Shown: positions 1-6,125, numbered from the stretch's first letter. The stretch: 6,506 nt of DNA from Bacteroidota bacterium (GCA_018267355.1 JAFDYP010000236.1:1-6506); one strand, 5' to 3'. Program-made: numbers and translations. The notes: generated by a model not told the origin, from the sequence alone.

Positions 1-1
1 C

Positions 2-2017
2 TCTATATCCGAGACCTCAGGAACCAACCCTACCTGCCAGGGTACCTCAGTGACTTTCACCGCTACACCTACCAATGGTGGTACGGCTCCTACCTATCAG
101 TGGCTGGATGGCGCTACCGTCATAGGCACCGGCGCTACACTGACCACCTCATCTCTCAGTGCAGGCACGCACTCTATCACCTGCGTGATGACCTCCAATC
201 TCAGCGGTGTGACCGGCAACCCTGCCACGTCCAACGCGATCAGCCTCGTGGTAAATGCCCCTGCGGTAGACTCTGTACATATTTCAGCTACTGCTACCAG
301 CTTCTGTGCAGGTAACTCAGTGACCTTCACCGCTACACCATATAATGGTGGCACAGCCCCTACGTATCAGTGGAAAGACGGCACTACCAATATCGGCACC
401 GGTGCTACCCTGACCACCACCTCCCTGACCGCAGGTACCCACACGATCACCTGTGTGATGACACCATCCGGCCCCTGCGTATCTCCTGCCACCTCTACGT
501 CTAATGCGATCACTGTGACCGTGAGTACGCCGGCTATTGACTCCGTCAGTGTGTCGGCTACGGCTACCGGTGTATGCGCAGGTACGTCTGTCACATTTAC
601 AGCTACACCGCACAATGGCGGCACGACACCTGCCTATCAGTGGAAAGATGGCACCACCAATATCGGCACGGGCGCTACACTCACTACCTCATCACTCACA
701 GCAGGCACACACAATATCACCTGTGTGATGACCCCATCAGGCACCTGCGTATCTCCGTCTACCTCTACCTCGCGCACTATCGTGGTCACCGTGAGCGCCT
801 CAGTAGCACCTACTATCACACTCAGTGGTACCGGTACCGTGTGTACAGGCAGCCCTGACACGATCCGCGCTACGATCACCAACGGCGGCACCAACCCGAG
901 CTATAGCTGGACAGTCAATAGCGGTGCCGCGGGCACCAATAGCCCTACGCTGGTGATACCATCTGTTTCTGCCAATTCATCTGTGGTGTGTACGCTGACA
1001 TCCAATGCCAGCTGCGTATCACCTACCTCAGTAGCTTCTTCTGCTTTCACCATCACTGTGAGTGGTGCTGTGACACCTACCATCTCCATCAGTACGGCGC
1101 ATGACACGGTCTGCGCGGGCAGCACCGCGGCCTTTACCGCTGTGAGCACAGGCGGTGGCGCCTCTCCATCCTATCAGTGGCTGGTGGGCAGCACACCGGG
1201 CGGCACTAACAGCAATTCCTTTAGCAGTACTACACTGGCCGATGGCTCTGTAGTGACCTGCGTGCTGACCTCCTCTCTGGGCTGTGCTACACAGCAGCAC
1301 GTGACCAGCAATGGTATCACTATGACAGTAGGTGCTATGCCATCTCCGAGCATCACGCCATCCGGCAATGTGCACATATGCGCAGGAGACTCCGTACTGC
1401 TCACTGCGAGCGGCGGCAGCACCTATACCTGGAGCAACGGTGCGACAGGCGCGACCACCTATGCCAGCCAGTCTGCCGGCTACAGCGTGACCGCTACCAG
1501 CAGCCTGGGCTGCAGTGCAGCACTCGCGGGTGGTGTAGTCGTATCTGTGAGCTCACCGGCTGTACCGACCATCACTCAGTCAGGCTCTACACTCACCTCT
1601 ACTCCTGCTGCACACTATCTGTGGGTGTTTAATAATACTCCTATGCCGGCAGACACCATGCAGTCTGTGCTGGCCAGCGCCAATGGCAACTATGTAGTCG
1701 TAGTATCAGATGCAGACGGCTGTTTCACACCTTCGGCCGCATACAGTGTGACCGGCGTAGGGATACAGGATGTAGATGTGATGAATAATATCCGCCTCTA
1801 CCCAGTACCTAATCATGGCAGTTTTGCAGTGGATATGCAGGACTACACCGGCACTACCCTCGCGATCTATGATATCTATGGCAAGGAAGTATACCGCCGT
1901 GATATCACGGCTGCCCACACTGAGATAGCCGACGCAGATCTGAGCCCTGCGCTGTACTTTGTACTGGTGCAGTCCACCGCCAGTCGCTATACAGTGAAGA
2001 TGCAGGTAGTAAAGTAA
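2..2017 (+). CDS. Partial T9SS-secreted protein with tandem Ig-like repeats (5' end outside window)
   Basis: This is the C-terminal 671 codons of a large secreted protein. The frame is open to the left edge, and the residues before the first in-frame GTG (base 50) already fit the repeat consensus, so that GTG is internal and the real start lies upstream. Five Ig-like repeats of 89-90 residues have the pattern CAGTSVTFTATP, NGG, YQW, GTGATLTT, TCVMT and usually a further Cys in CVSP. A shorter, diverged Ig-like unit follows (about bases 1379-1560), then a last one lacking the Cys signature, then a T9SS type A sorting domain from base 1796 (LYPVPNHGSF, then LAIYDIYGKEV, ending YTVKMQVVK). In the known pathway the tail directs export across the outer membrane by the Por secretion system and is normally removed as the protein is anchored or released. 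The repeats suggest an adhesin or a stalk; the functional head, if any, is not visible. Family assignment is firm; ligand and role are unknown. Confidence 0.9.
   Translation, partial: SISETSGTNPTCQGTSVTFTATPTNGGTAPTYQWLDGATVIGTGATLTTSSLSAGTHSITCVMTSNLSGVTGNPATSNAISLVVNAPAVDSVHISATATSFCAGNSVTFTATPYNGGTAPTYQWKDGTTNIGTGATLTTTSLTAGTHTITCVMTPSGPCVSPATSTSNAITVTVSTPAIDSVSVSATATGVCAGTSVTFTATPHNGGTTPAYQWKDGTTNIGTGATLTTSSLTAGTHNITCVMTPSGTCVSPSTSTSRTIVVTVSASVAPTITLSGTGTVCTGSPDTIRATITNGGTNPSYSWTVNSGAAGTNSPTLVIPSVSANSSVVCTLTSNASCVSPTSVASSAFTITVSGAVTPTISISTAHDTVCAGSTAAFTAVSTGGGASPSYQWLVGSTPGGTNSNSFSSTTLADGSVVTCVLTSSLGCATQQHVTSNGITMTVGAMPSPSITPSGNVHICAGDSVLLTASGGSTYTWSNGATGATTYASQSAGYSVTATSSLGCSAALAGGVVVSVSSPAVPTITQSGSTLTSTPAAHYLWVFNNTPMPADTMQSVLASANGNYVVVVSDADGCFTPSAAYSVTGVGIQDVDVMNNIRLYPVPNHGSFAVDMQDYTGTTLAIYDIYGKEVYRRDITAAHTEIADADLSPALYFVLVQSTASRYTVKMQVVK
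50..1393 (+). repeat. Tandem Ig-like coding repeats, period 267-270 bp
   Basis: The codon equivalent to the Val of SVTF falls at bases 50, 320, 590, 857 and 1127, and at 1394 in the shorter sixth unit. The spacings are therefore 270, 270, 267, 270 and 267 bases, or 90 or 89 residues. Copies 1-3 are the most alike in protein; copies 4 and 5 are more diverged but keep NGG or GGG, the SYxW core and the TC Cys. Copy 1 lacks the late Cys found in copies 2-5 (it reads TSNLSGVTGN instead of the CVSP segment). The repeat runs off the left edge, so the full copy number is unknown. Confidence 0.88.
1796..2014 (+). other. T9SS type A C-terminal sorting domain (protein domain)
   Basis: The last 73 residues of the repeat protein match the Por-secretion tail pattern: LYPVPNHGSF at the start, a central IYDIYGKEVYRR strand, then LSPALYFVLVQS and a basic end, MQVVK. 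In Bacteroidota this domain marks cargo of the type IX secretion system. It predicts an N-terminal Sec signal peptide far upstream, outside the window. Confidence 0.88.
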
Positions 2018-2044
2018 TCCATCAACTCTCTTCATATCAATGTT

Positions 2045-2068
2045 GACGCCCTCCATAGTGGGGGCGTC
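2045..2068 (+). terminator. Hairpin after the T9SS protein gene, possible terminator
   Basis: GACGCCC (2045-2051) pairs perfectly with GGGCGTC (2062-2068) across a 10-base loop, 27 bases after the stop codon. The sequence after the stem (GCTATTTGGGG) is only weakly T-rich, so this may be a weak or factor-assisted terminator or an mRNA 3' stabiliser. The rest of the 2018-2145 gap holds nothing else I recognise. Confidence 0.5.
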
Positions 2069-2145
2069 GCTATTTGGGGTTTATGACCGGAGCATGATGA
2101 GCTTGTTTAAAATCTTTAACTTCCCACTCCATAGCCCCGTGGCAA

Positions 2146-2153
2146 TAGTTTTG
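2146..2153 (+). promoter_or_regulatory. Candidate Bacteroidota -7 promoter element of the histidine kinase gene
   Basis: TAGTTTTG is an exact match to the TAnnTTTG -7 consensus described for Bacteroidota sigma-A promoters. Transcription would begin near base 2158, which gives a leader of about 19 bases to the ATG at 2177. No convincing TTTG -33 box is seen at the usual distance, so this stays a candidate. Confidence 0.4.
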
Positions 2154-2176
2154 CAGTAAGGGCGTTTGTGTCACGT

Positions 2177-3697
2177 ATGGATATTTATCAAAGACGATCC
2201 AGTCTCAAACTGATCTTGCTGCTGATAGCAGTGGGCATCGGGCTTTTTACTACCATCTATACCAACTACCTCACCAATAAAATGGCCAAGGAGGAAAAGC
2301 GCAAAGCGCAGCTCTGGGCCTCGGCCATCACTAGCCGCGCCAAGCTGGTGCGCTACACCAAAGACCTCTTTGAGCGGCTGGCTACAGACGAGCGCAAGAA
2401 GGCTGACGTATGGTCTCAGGCTACCAAGCGCCTGTCTGACCCCACGATAGAGGATGGCGAAGAGCTGGCGTTTCTCACGCAGATCATCACCGGTAATACG
2501 GACATACCAGTAGCCCTCACAGACGAAGACGGCAAGCTGCTCATGTACCGCAACTTTGAAATAGAGGGAGAGAAATCGAAACTCAATATCAGTGACAGGC
2601 AGTTTGATGTCTTCCACACCTACCCTCCTATCATCGTGGCATTTGGGCCCAAGAAGAACTATATCTACTACAAGGACTCTAACCTCTTTCGCGACCTGAA
2701 GAAAACACTCAATGACATCCTCGCCTCCTTTATCACAGAGGTAGTGATCAATACCGCCTCTGCGCCTGTGATCATGACAGACCCCGCCGGCACTGTCAAA
2801 GCCTTTGGCAATATAGACTCTGCGGAGATCAAAAAGCCGGAGCGCGTGAAAGAGCTGGTGGCAGACATGAGCCTGCGGCATGACCCGATAGAGGTAGACC
2901 TCGGTGATGGTGGCAAGAAGTTCATCTACTATGATGACTCTGCTGTGCTGAAGCAGCTACGCGTCTTCCCATATATCCAGCTGGGTGTATTCAGTTTGTT
3001 TCTCGTGTTCTCCTATTTCGCATTTAGCAGCTCGCGCCATGCCGAGCAGAATATGGTGTGGGTGGGCATGGCAAAGGAAACCGCGCATCAGCTCGGTACA
3101 CCTATCTCGTCTCTCGGCGCCTGGATAGAATACCTGAAAGAAACCGAACCAAACCTGAACGAGAACAATGCACTGGCCGAAATGGAGCATGATGTAGAGC
3201 GCCTCACATTGGTAGCGGACCGCTTCTCCAAGATAGGCTCGGTGCCTCAGCTGAAAGCTGAGAATGTGAAAGACACCCTCCAGCGCAATGTAGACTATAT
3301 GCGCAGGCGCTCTTCAAAGGATGTGACCTTCACACTGGAGGTAGACCGTGATGACCTGACCTTTGCCATCAATAAGCAACTCTTTGACTGGGTGCTGGAG
3401 AACCTGTACAAAAATGCGCTGGATGCGATGCAGGGGGCAGGCAGCATCACCACCGTAGCTACAGGTGATAGCAAGTGGGTATACATAGACGTGACCGATA
3501 GCGGCTGCGGTATACCGCGCGCCAATCAGAAGACCATCTTTGAGCCGGGCTTTAGTACCAAGCGGCGCGGATGGGGGCTGGGCCTCTCTCTGACCAAACG
3601 TATCGTAGAGTCCTACCACAAAGGCAAGATCTATGTGAAGCACTCTGAGGTGGGCAAGGGTACGACTTTCCGCATAGAGGTACCGCGGGAAGCGTAG
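2177..3697 (+). CDS. Membrane-bound sensor histidine kinase, orphan
   Basis: 506 residues from the ATG at 2177. An in-frame GTG at 2168 would add three residues, but the ATG gives the MxIYxxR-type N-terminus I associate with this Bacteroidota family and leaves a sensible leader. Layout: TM helix 1 (about 10-30), a charged helical segment that seems to occur twice (34-54 and 66-86), two similar sensor-like segments (98-177 and 185-264), TM helix 2 (263-283), then the kinase. The H-box has AHQLGTP with His304 as the likely phosphoacceptor. The N-box is ENLYKNALDAM (Asn413), G1 is DSGCG (441-445), the F-box is IFEPGFSTK, and G2 is GWGLGL (465-470). All ATP-binding motifs are present, so it should be active: ATP-dependent autophosphorylation, then transfer to a response regulator. 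No receiver-domain gene lies in the window, so the partner and signal are unknown. Kinase identity is certain; the exact start is fairly likely. Confidence 0.93.
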   Translation: MDIYQRRSSLKLILLLIAVGIGLFTTIYTNYLTNKMAKEEKRKAQLWASAITSRAKLVRYTKDLFERLATDERKKADVWSQATKRLSDPTIEDGEELAFLTQIITGNTDIPVALTDEDGKLLMYRNFEIEGEKSKLNISDRQFDVFHTYPPIIVAFGPKKNYIYYKDSNLFRDLKKTLNDILASFITEVVINTASAPVIMTDPAGTVKAFGNIDSAEIKKPERVKELVADMSLRHDPIEVDLGDGGKKFIYYDDSAVLKQLRVFPYIQLGVFSLFLVFSYFAFSSSRHAEQNMVWVGMAKETAHQLGTPISSLGAWIEYLKETEPNLNENNALAEMEHDVERLTLVADRFSKIGSVPQLKAENVKDTLQRNVDYMRRRSSKDVTFTLEVDRDDLTFAINKQLFDWVLENLYKNALDAMQGAGSITTVATGDSKWVYIDVTDSGCGIPRANQKTIFEPGFSTKRRGWGLGLSLTKRIVESYHKGKIYVKHSEVGKGTTFRIEVPREA

Positions 3698-3699
3698 GA

Positions 3700-3735
3700 C
3701 CTCTCCCTAAATCCCTCTCCAAAGGTGAGGGACTT
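3700..3735 (+). repeat. REP-like intergenic hairpin after the histidine kinase gene
   Basis: CCCTCTCC (3713-3720) pairs with GGTGAGGG (3724-3731) across an AAA loop, with one T-T mismatch. It is preceded by a near-copy of the same C/T-rich motif at 3701-3708. From memory, very similar C/T-rich hairpins ending in GGGACTTT are scattered between genes in many Bacteroidota genomes, which suggests a dispersed palindromic repeat. Lying just after the stop codon, it could also act as a terminator or 3' mRNA stabiliser, although no strong T-tract follows. Confidence 0.5.
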
Positions 3736-3783
3736 TAACAGCCACTATCAATATGCAGGGGCTGATAGCTTCACACATTTATA

Positions 3784-3791
3784 TACTTTCG
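3784..3791 (+). promoter_or_regulatory. Candidate -7 promoter element directly before the DUF1569 gene
   Basis: TACTTTCG differs from the TAnnTTTG consensus at one base and ends only four bases before the ATG at 3796. With the usual distance, transcription would begin at or next to the start codon, giving a leaderless or nearly leaderless mRNA. No clear -33 box is seen. Confidence 0.4.
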
Positions 3792-3795
3792 CAGG

Positions 3796-4251
3796 ATGAA
3801 AAATACACTCACTACTGAGGGCAAAAAGCAGATACAAGACCGGCTGGAAAAGCTGACACCGGACACTGCTGCGAGATGGGGTACTATGACAGTAAACCAG
3901 ATGCTGGCGCATATGAATGACGCGCATAAGATAGCCCTCGGTATGAAGCCGGCTGCAGACAAGTCTAACTTCTATACTAGTAAGATCATGTTTCCTGTAG
4001 CAGTCTATCTGATGCCATCCTGGCCCAAGGGTGAGAAGACCGCACCGGAGCTGGACCAGAAGCAGGAAGGCACTAAAGCCAAGGACTTCTACACCGAGCT
4101 GGAGTTTCTCTACAAGATGATGGATATTTTTGCTGAGCGGGAGGAGTCAAAATTGCACCCTCATCCTATGTTTGGCAAGCTAAGTAAAAAGCAGTGGTCC
4201 GACCTGCTGTATAAACACTTTGATCATCACCTCAGGCAGTTTGGAGTTTGA
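3796..4251 (+). CDS. DinB-like DUF1569 family protein
   Basis: 151 residues, soluble, with no signal peptide. Two conserved regions mark the DUF1569 branch of the DinB/YfiT four-helix-bundle superfamily: RWGTMTVNQMLAHMNDAH (27-44) near the N-terminus, and HPMFGKLSKKQW followed by HFDHHLRQFGV at the very end. The likely metal-binding triad is His39, His141 and His145, matching the one-plus-HxxxH arrangement of DinB proteins. Length is normal and there is no sign of truncation. The biochemical role of DUF1569 is unknown. Superfamily members include metal-dependent thiol S-transferases (bacillithiol, mycothiol), so a thiol-transfer or detoxification role is possible, but that is inference. The start is fixed by the ATG directly after the promoter-like TACTTTCG, with GCAGG just before it. 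It is probably its own transcript, since a hairpin lies upstream and 203 bases separate it from bshB1. Confidence 0.85.
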   Translation: MKNTLTTEGKKQIQDRLEKLTPDTAARWGTMTVNQMLAHMNDAHKIALGMKPAADKSNFYTSKIMFPVAVYLMPSWPKGEKTAPELDQKQEGTKAKDFYTELEFLYKMMDIFAEREESKLHPHPMFGKLSKKQWSDLLYKHFDHHLRQFGV

Positions 4252-4259
4252 TGTTATTG

Positions 4260-4396
4260 CCGCGGAGACGAAGAGACGCAGAGGAATACAATGTTTGAAC
4301 CCAAAAAACGCGAAACGCACACTTAAGCAGCGCAACGAGCATTCAGAGAAATGATCTCCTCTTAGCTATGACCTCTGTGTTTTCCTCTGTGCTATC
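4260..4396. repeat. Imperfect inverted repeat in the DUF1569-bshB1 gap (MITE/REP-like)
   Basis: The left arm at 4260-4284 is a purine-rich GAGACG / AGACGCAGAGG motif. The right arm at 4372-4396 contains CCTCTGTGTTTTCCTCTGTG. The innermost 11 bases of the arms agree at 9 positions in inverted orientation, with a G-U wobble possible; outward the match needs gaps. CGCAGAGACGCAGAGG-type motifs with a CTCTGTG counterpart recur as intergenic repeats in many bacterial genomes (from memory). No ORF of note lies inside. The element could be a decayed dispersed repeat and could form a long imperfect stem in RNA. Confidence 0.45.
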
Positions 4397-4427
4397 TGTA
4401 TAGTAAACCGACCTCACCTCTTTTCCC

Positions 4428-4435
4428 TATCTTCG
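4428..4435 (+). promoter_or_regulatory. Candidate -7 promoter element of the bshB1-CDF operon
   Basis: TATCTTCG matches TAnnTTTG except for one base, the same T-to-C variant as the box before the DUF1569 gene. Transcription would begin near base 4440, giving a leader of about 15 A-rich bases to the ATG at 4455. No clear -33 box and no strong Shine-Dalgarno are seen, which is usual for the phylum. Confidence 0.4.
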
Positions 4436-4454
4436 GGCGAAATAAAACAGAGTA

Positions 4455-5171
4455 ATGAAACTGGATATCCTGGCCATAGGTGCGCACCCTGATGATGTAG
4501 AGCTGAGCTGTGCGGGTACGCTGCTGGCGCAGATAGCGCGCGGGTCAAAAGTAGGCCTGCTGGACCTCACCCATGGTGAACTGGGTACGCGTGGTACCGG
4601 AGAGCTACGCCTGCAGGAGGCGGCAGATGCGGCACGGGTGCTGGGTATAGAGATACGCGAGAATGCAGGCTTCGCAGATGGCTTTTTTCAGAATGACAGA
4701 GCACACCAGCTCGCGCTGATAAAGTACCTCCGCAAGTACCAGCCTGATATCATCCTGGCCAATGCTATACATGACCGCCATCCGGACCATGCCCGTGCAG
4801 CGCAACTGGTAGAGGATGCCTGCTTCCTGTCCGGCCTGCCTAAGGTAGAGACCGAACTGAATGGAGCTGCGCAGGCGGCCTGGCGGCCCAAGGCGGTATA
4901 CCACTACATACAGTCGCTCGATATCACGCCATCTTTTGCTGTAGACATTACCCCTTATTTCGATCAAAAACTGCAGGCTATCATGACATACAAGTCCCAG
5001 TTTTACAATCCTGAGTCTAAGGAGGCATCGACCTTTATTTCCTCTCAGGAGTTCTTGGATTTTGTGCGGAGCAGGGCAGTACATTTCGGTGTGCCGCTTG
5101 GTGTGAAATTTGCAGAAGGATTCACCATGAAGCGCCATATAGGCGTGCGCGACCTCAATGATATATTCTGA
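4455..5171 (+). CDS. bshB1: Bacillithiol biosynthesis deacetylase BshB1 (LmbE/PIG-L family)
   Basis: 238 residues, the expected length for BshB1. This zinc-dependent enzyme removes the acetyl group from N-acetyl-glucosaminyl-malate to give glucosaminyl-malate, the second step of bacillithiol synthesis (after BshA, before the cysteine-adding BshC), in the cytoplasm. The N-terminal AIGAHPDDVELSCAGTL contains the AHPDD metal/catalytic motif. By analogy with the characterised Bacillus enzyme, His11, Asp14 and His112 (in HDRHPDH, 106-112) bind zinc and Asp13 is the catalytic base. DLTHGELGTRGT (37-48) and MTYKSQF in the C-terminal half are further family signatures, and the end FAEGFTMKRHIGV is typical of BshB1. 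The ATG is preceded by an A-rich leader and a promoter-like box at 4428. The stop TGA overlaps the ATG of the CDF gene by one base, indicating co-translation. bshA and bshC are not in the window. Confidence 0.95.
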   Translation: MKLDILAIGAHPDDVELSCAGTLLAQIARGSKVGLLDLTHGELGTRGTGELRLQEAADAARVLGIEIRENAGFADGFFQNDRAHQLALIKYLRKYQPDIILANAIHDRHPDHARAAQLVEDACFLSGLPKVETELNGAAQAAWRPKAVYHYIQSLDITPSFAVDITPYFDQKLQAIMTYKSQFYNPESKEASTFISSQEFLDFVRSRAVHFGVPLGVKFAEGFTMKRHIGVRDLNDIF

Positions 5172-6115
5172 TGTCACACGGCCACTCAAATAGTCACGAC
5201 CACCATGACCACCACCATGTGGTAGAGCTCAAGCATGTGAGCCGTGCCTTTGTGATCGGTATTGTGTTGAATATTTCCTTTGTGATAGCAGAGGCGGTAG
5301 CGGGCCTGTATATCCACTCCCTATCCCTGCTGAGCGATGCGGGGCACAACCTGGCCGATGTGGCTACACTGGCGCTGGCGCTTCTGGCATTCCGCCTGGC
5401 CAAGGTACAGGCATCAGACCAGTACACCTATGGCTACCGCAAGACCTCCATACTCGTGGCACTTTTCAATAGCATCGTGCTGCTCGTAGCTATCGGCGCT
5501 ATCTGCTATGAAGCTGTGCAGCGCCTCATACACCCCGAGCCACTGCCGGGGGTGACCATCTCTGTGATAGCAGGCATCGGCATCCTGATCAATGGCGGCA
5601 CAGCGCTGCTCTTCATGGCAGACAAGGATAAAGACCTGAATGTAAAAAGCGCCTACCTCCATATGGCAGCGGATGCAGTCGTATCGCTGGCACTGGTGAT
5701 AGGGGGTGTGATCATTTACTTCACGCAATGGTACATAGTAGATACGATCCTGAGTATAGGCGTGGCAGTGGTGATCCTCTTCAGCACCTGGAGCCTGCTG
5801 AAAGACAGCCTGCGCCTCTCACTGGATGGCGTGCCTGACACGATACGCGTAGAGGAGGTGAAGCACATGATCCGCAAGGCAAAAGGTGTGATAGATGTGC
5901 ATCACGTACACGTGTGGGCCATCAGCACTACCATGAATGCACTGACAGCGCATCTCGTTCTGGAAAATAGTGTCACACCGGAGCAGGAGGCTAAGCTAAA
6001 ACATGAACTCCGGCACGAGCTAGAGCATATCAGCATCCATCATGCTACACTGGAGACAGAGCGGGCGGGTCAGACATGTGATGAGAAGATATGCCATCAG
6101 CATGAGGGAGTATAA
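5171..6115 (+). CDS. Cation diffusion facilitator (CzcD/ZitB-like zinc or divalent-metal exporter)
   Basis: 314 residues, normal for a Zn-type CDF antiporter, which exports Zn2+ or similar metals from the cytoplasm in exchange for protons. The N-terminus is His-rich (eight His in residues 3-16), typical of zinc-selective members. Six TM helices are predicted at about 26-47, 52-77, 92-114, 128-149, 160-184 and 188-208. The transport site is the paired HxxxD motifs, His59-Asp63 in TM2 (SDAGHNLADV) and His164-Asp168 in TM5 (HMAADAV), which favours zinc. The cytoplasmic C-terminal domain has the HHVHVWAIS strand (244-252) and HISIHHATLE (286-295), which form the dimer-interface metal sites in the family. 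The tail carries an extra Cys303, Cys308, His309, His311 cluster that might bind metal. The start ATG overlaps the bshB1 stop (TGATG), so its translation probably depends on bshB1. Exact metal specificity cannot be read from sequence. Confidence 0.94.
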   Translation: MSHGHSNSHDHHDHHHVVELKHVSRAFVIGIVLNISFVIAEAVAGLYIHSLSLLSDAGHNLADVATLALALLAFRLAKVQASDQYTYGYRKTSILVALFNSIVLLVAIGAICYEAVQRLIHPEPLPGVTISVIAGIGILINGGTALLFMADKDKDLNVKSAYLHMAADAVVSLALVIGGVIIYFTQWYIVDTILSIGVAVVILFSTWSLLKDSLRLSLDGVPDTIRVEEVKHMIRKAKGVIDVHHVHVWAISTTMNALTAHLVLENSVTPEQEAKLKHELRHELEHISIHHATLETERAGQTCDEKICHQHEGV

Positions 6116-6125
6116 CCCAAACAAA

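Noticed and set aside
97..894. Three antisense 85-codon open frames (97-354, 367-624, 637-894) at 270-base spacing with similar protein sequences
   Set aside because: They are shadows of the tandem Ig-like repeats on the opposite strand; the plus-strand frame has clear domain homology and a sorting tail.
50..1393. Regular periodic repeat considered as a CRISPR array or satellite
   Set aside because: The period is 267-270 bases, in frame, and encodes Ig-like domains; there are no short repeat-spacer units.
2168..2170. GTG at 2168 as the histidine kinase start
   Set aside because: It has a TAAGGG five bases upstream, so it is possible, but ATG is preferred, the ATG at 2177 gives the family-like N-terminus, and the predicted transcript leader would be only about 10 bases for the GTG.
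2171..2881. Long antisense open frame of 236 codons opposite the kinase
   Set aside because: It has no recognisable domain and mirrors the codon bias of the real kinase gene.
3700..3735. Hairpin after the kinase called as a standard rho-independent terminator
   Set aside because: No run of T residues follows the stem (GACTTTAACA), so a REP-like repeat is the better description, with termination only possible.
4252..4454. Small ORF or riboswitch in the gap upstream of bshB1
   Set aside because: I saw no coding signature and no recognised riboswitch core; most of the predicted bshB1 leader is only about 15 bases if the 4428 box is real.
4605..5189. Antisense open frame of 194 codons opposite bshB1
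   Set aside because: The plus strand has strong BshB1 motifs across the same bases; the antisense product has no recognisable features.
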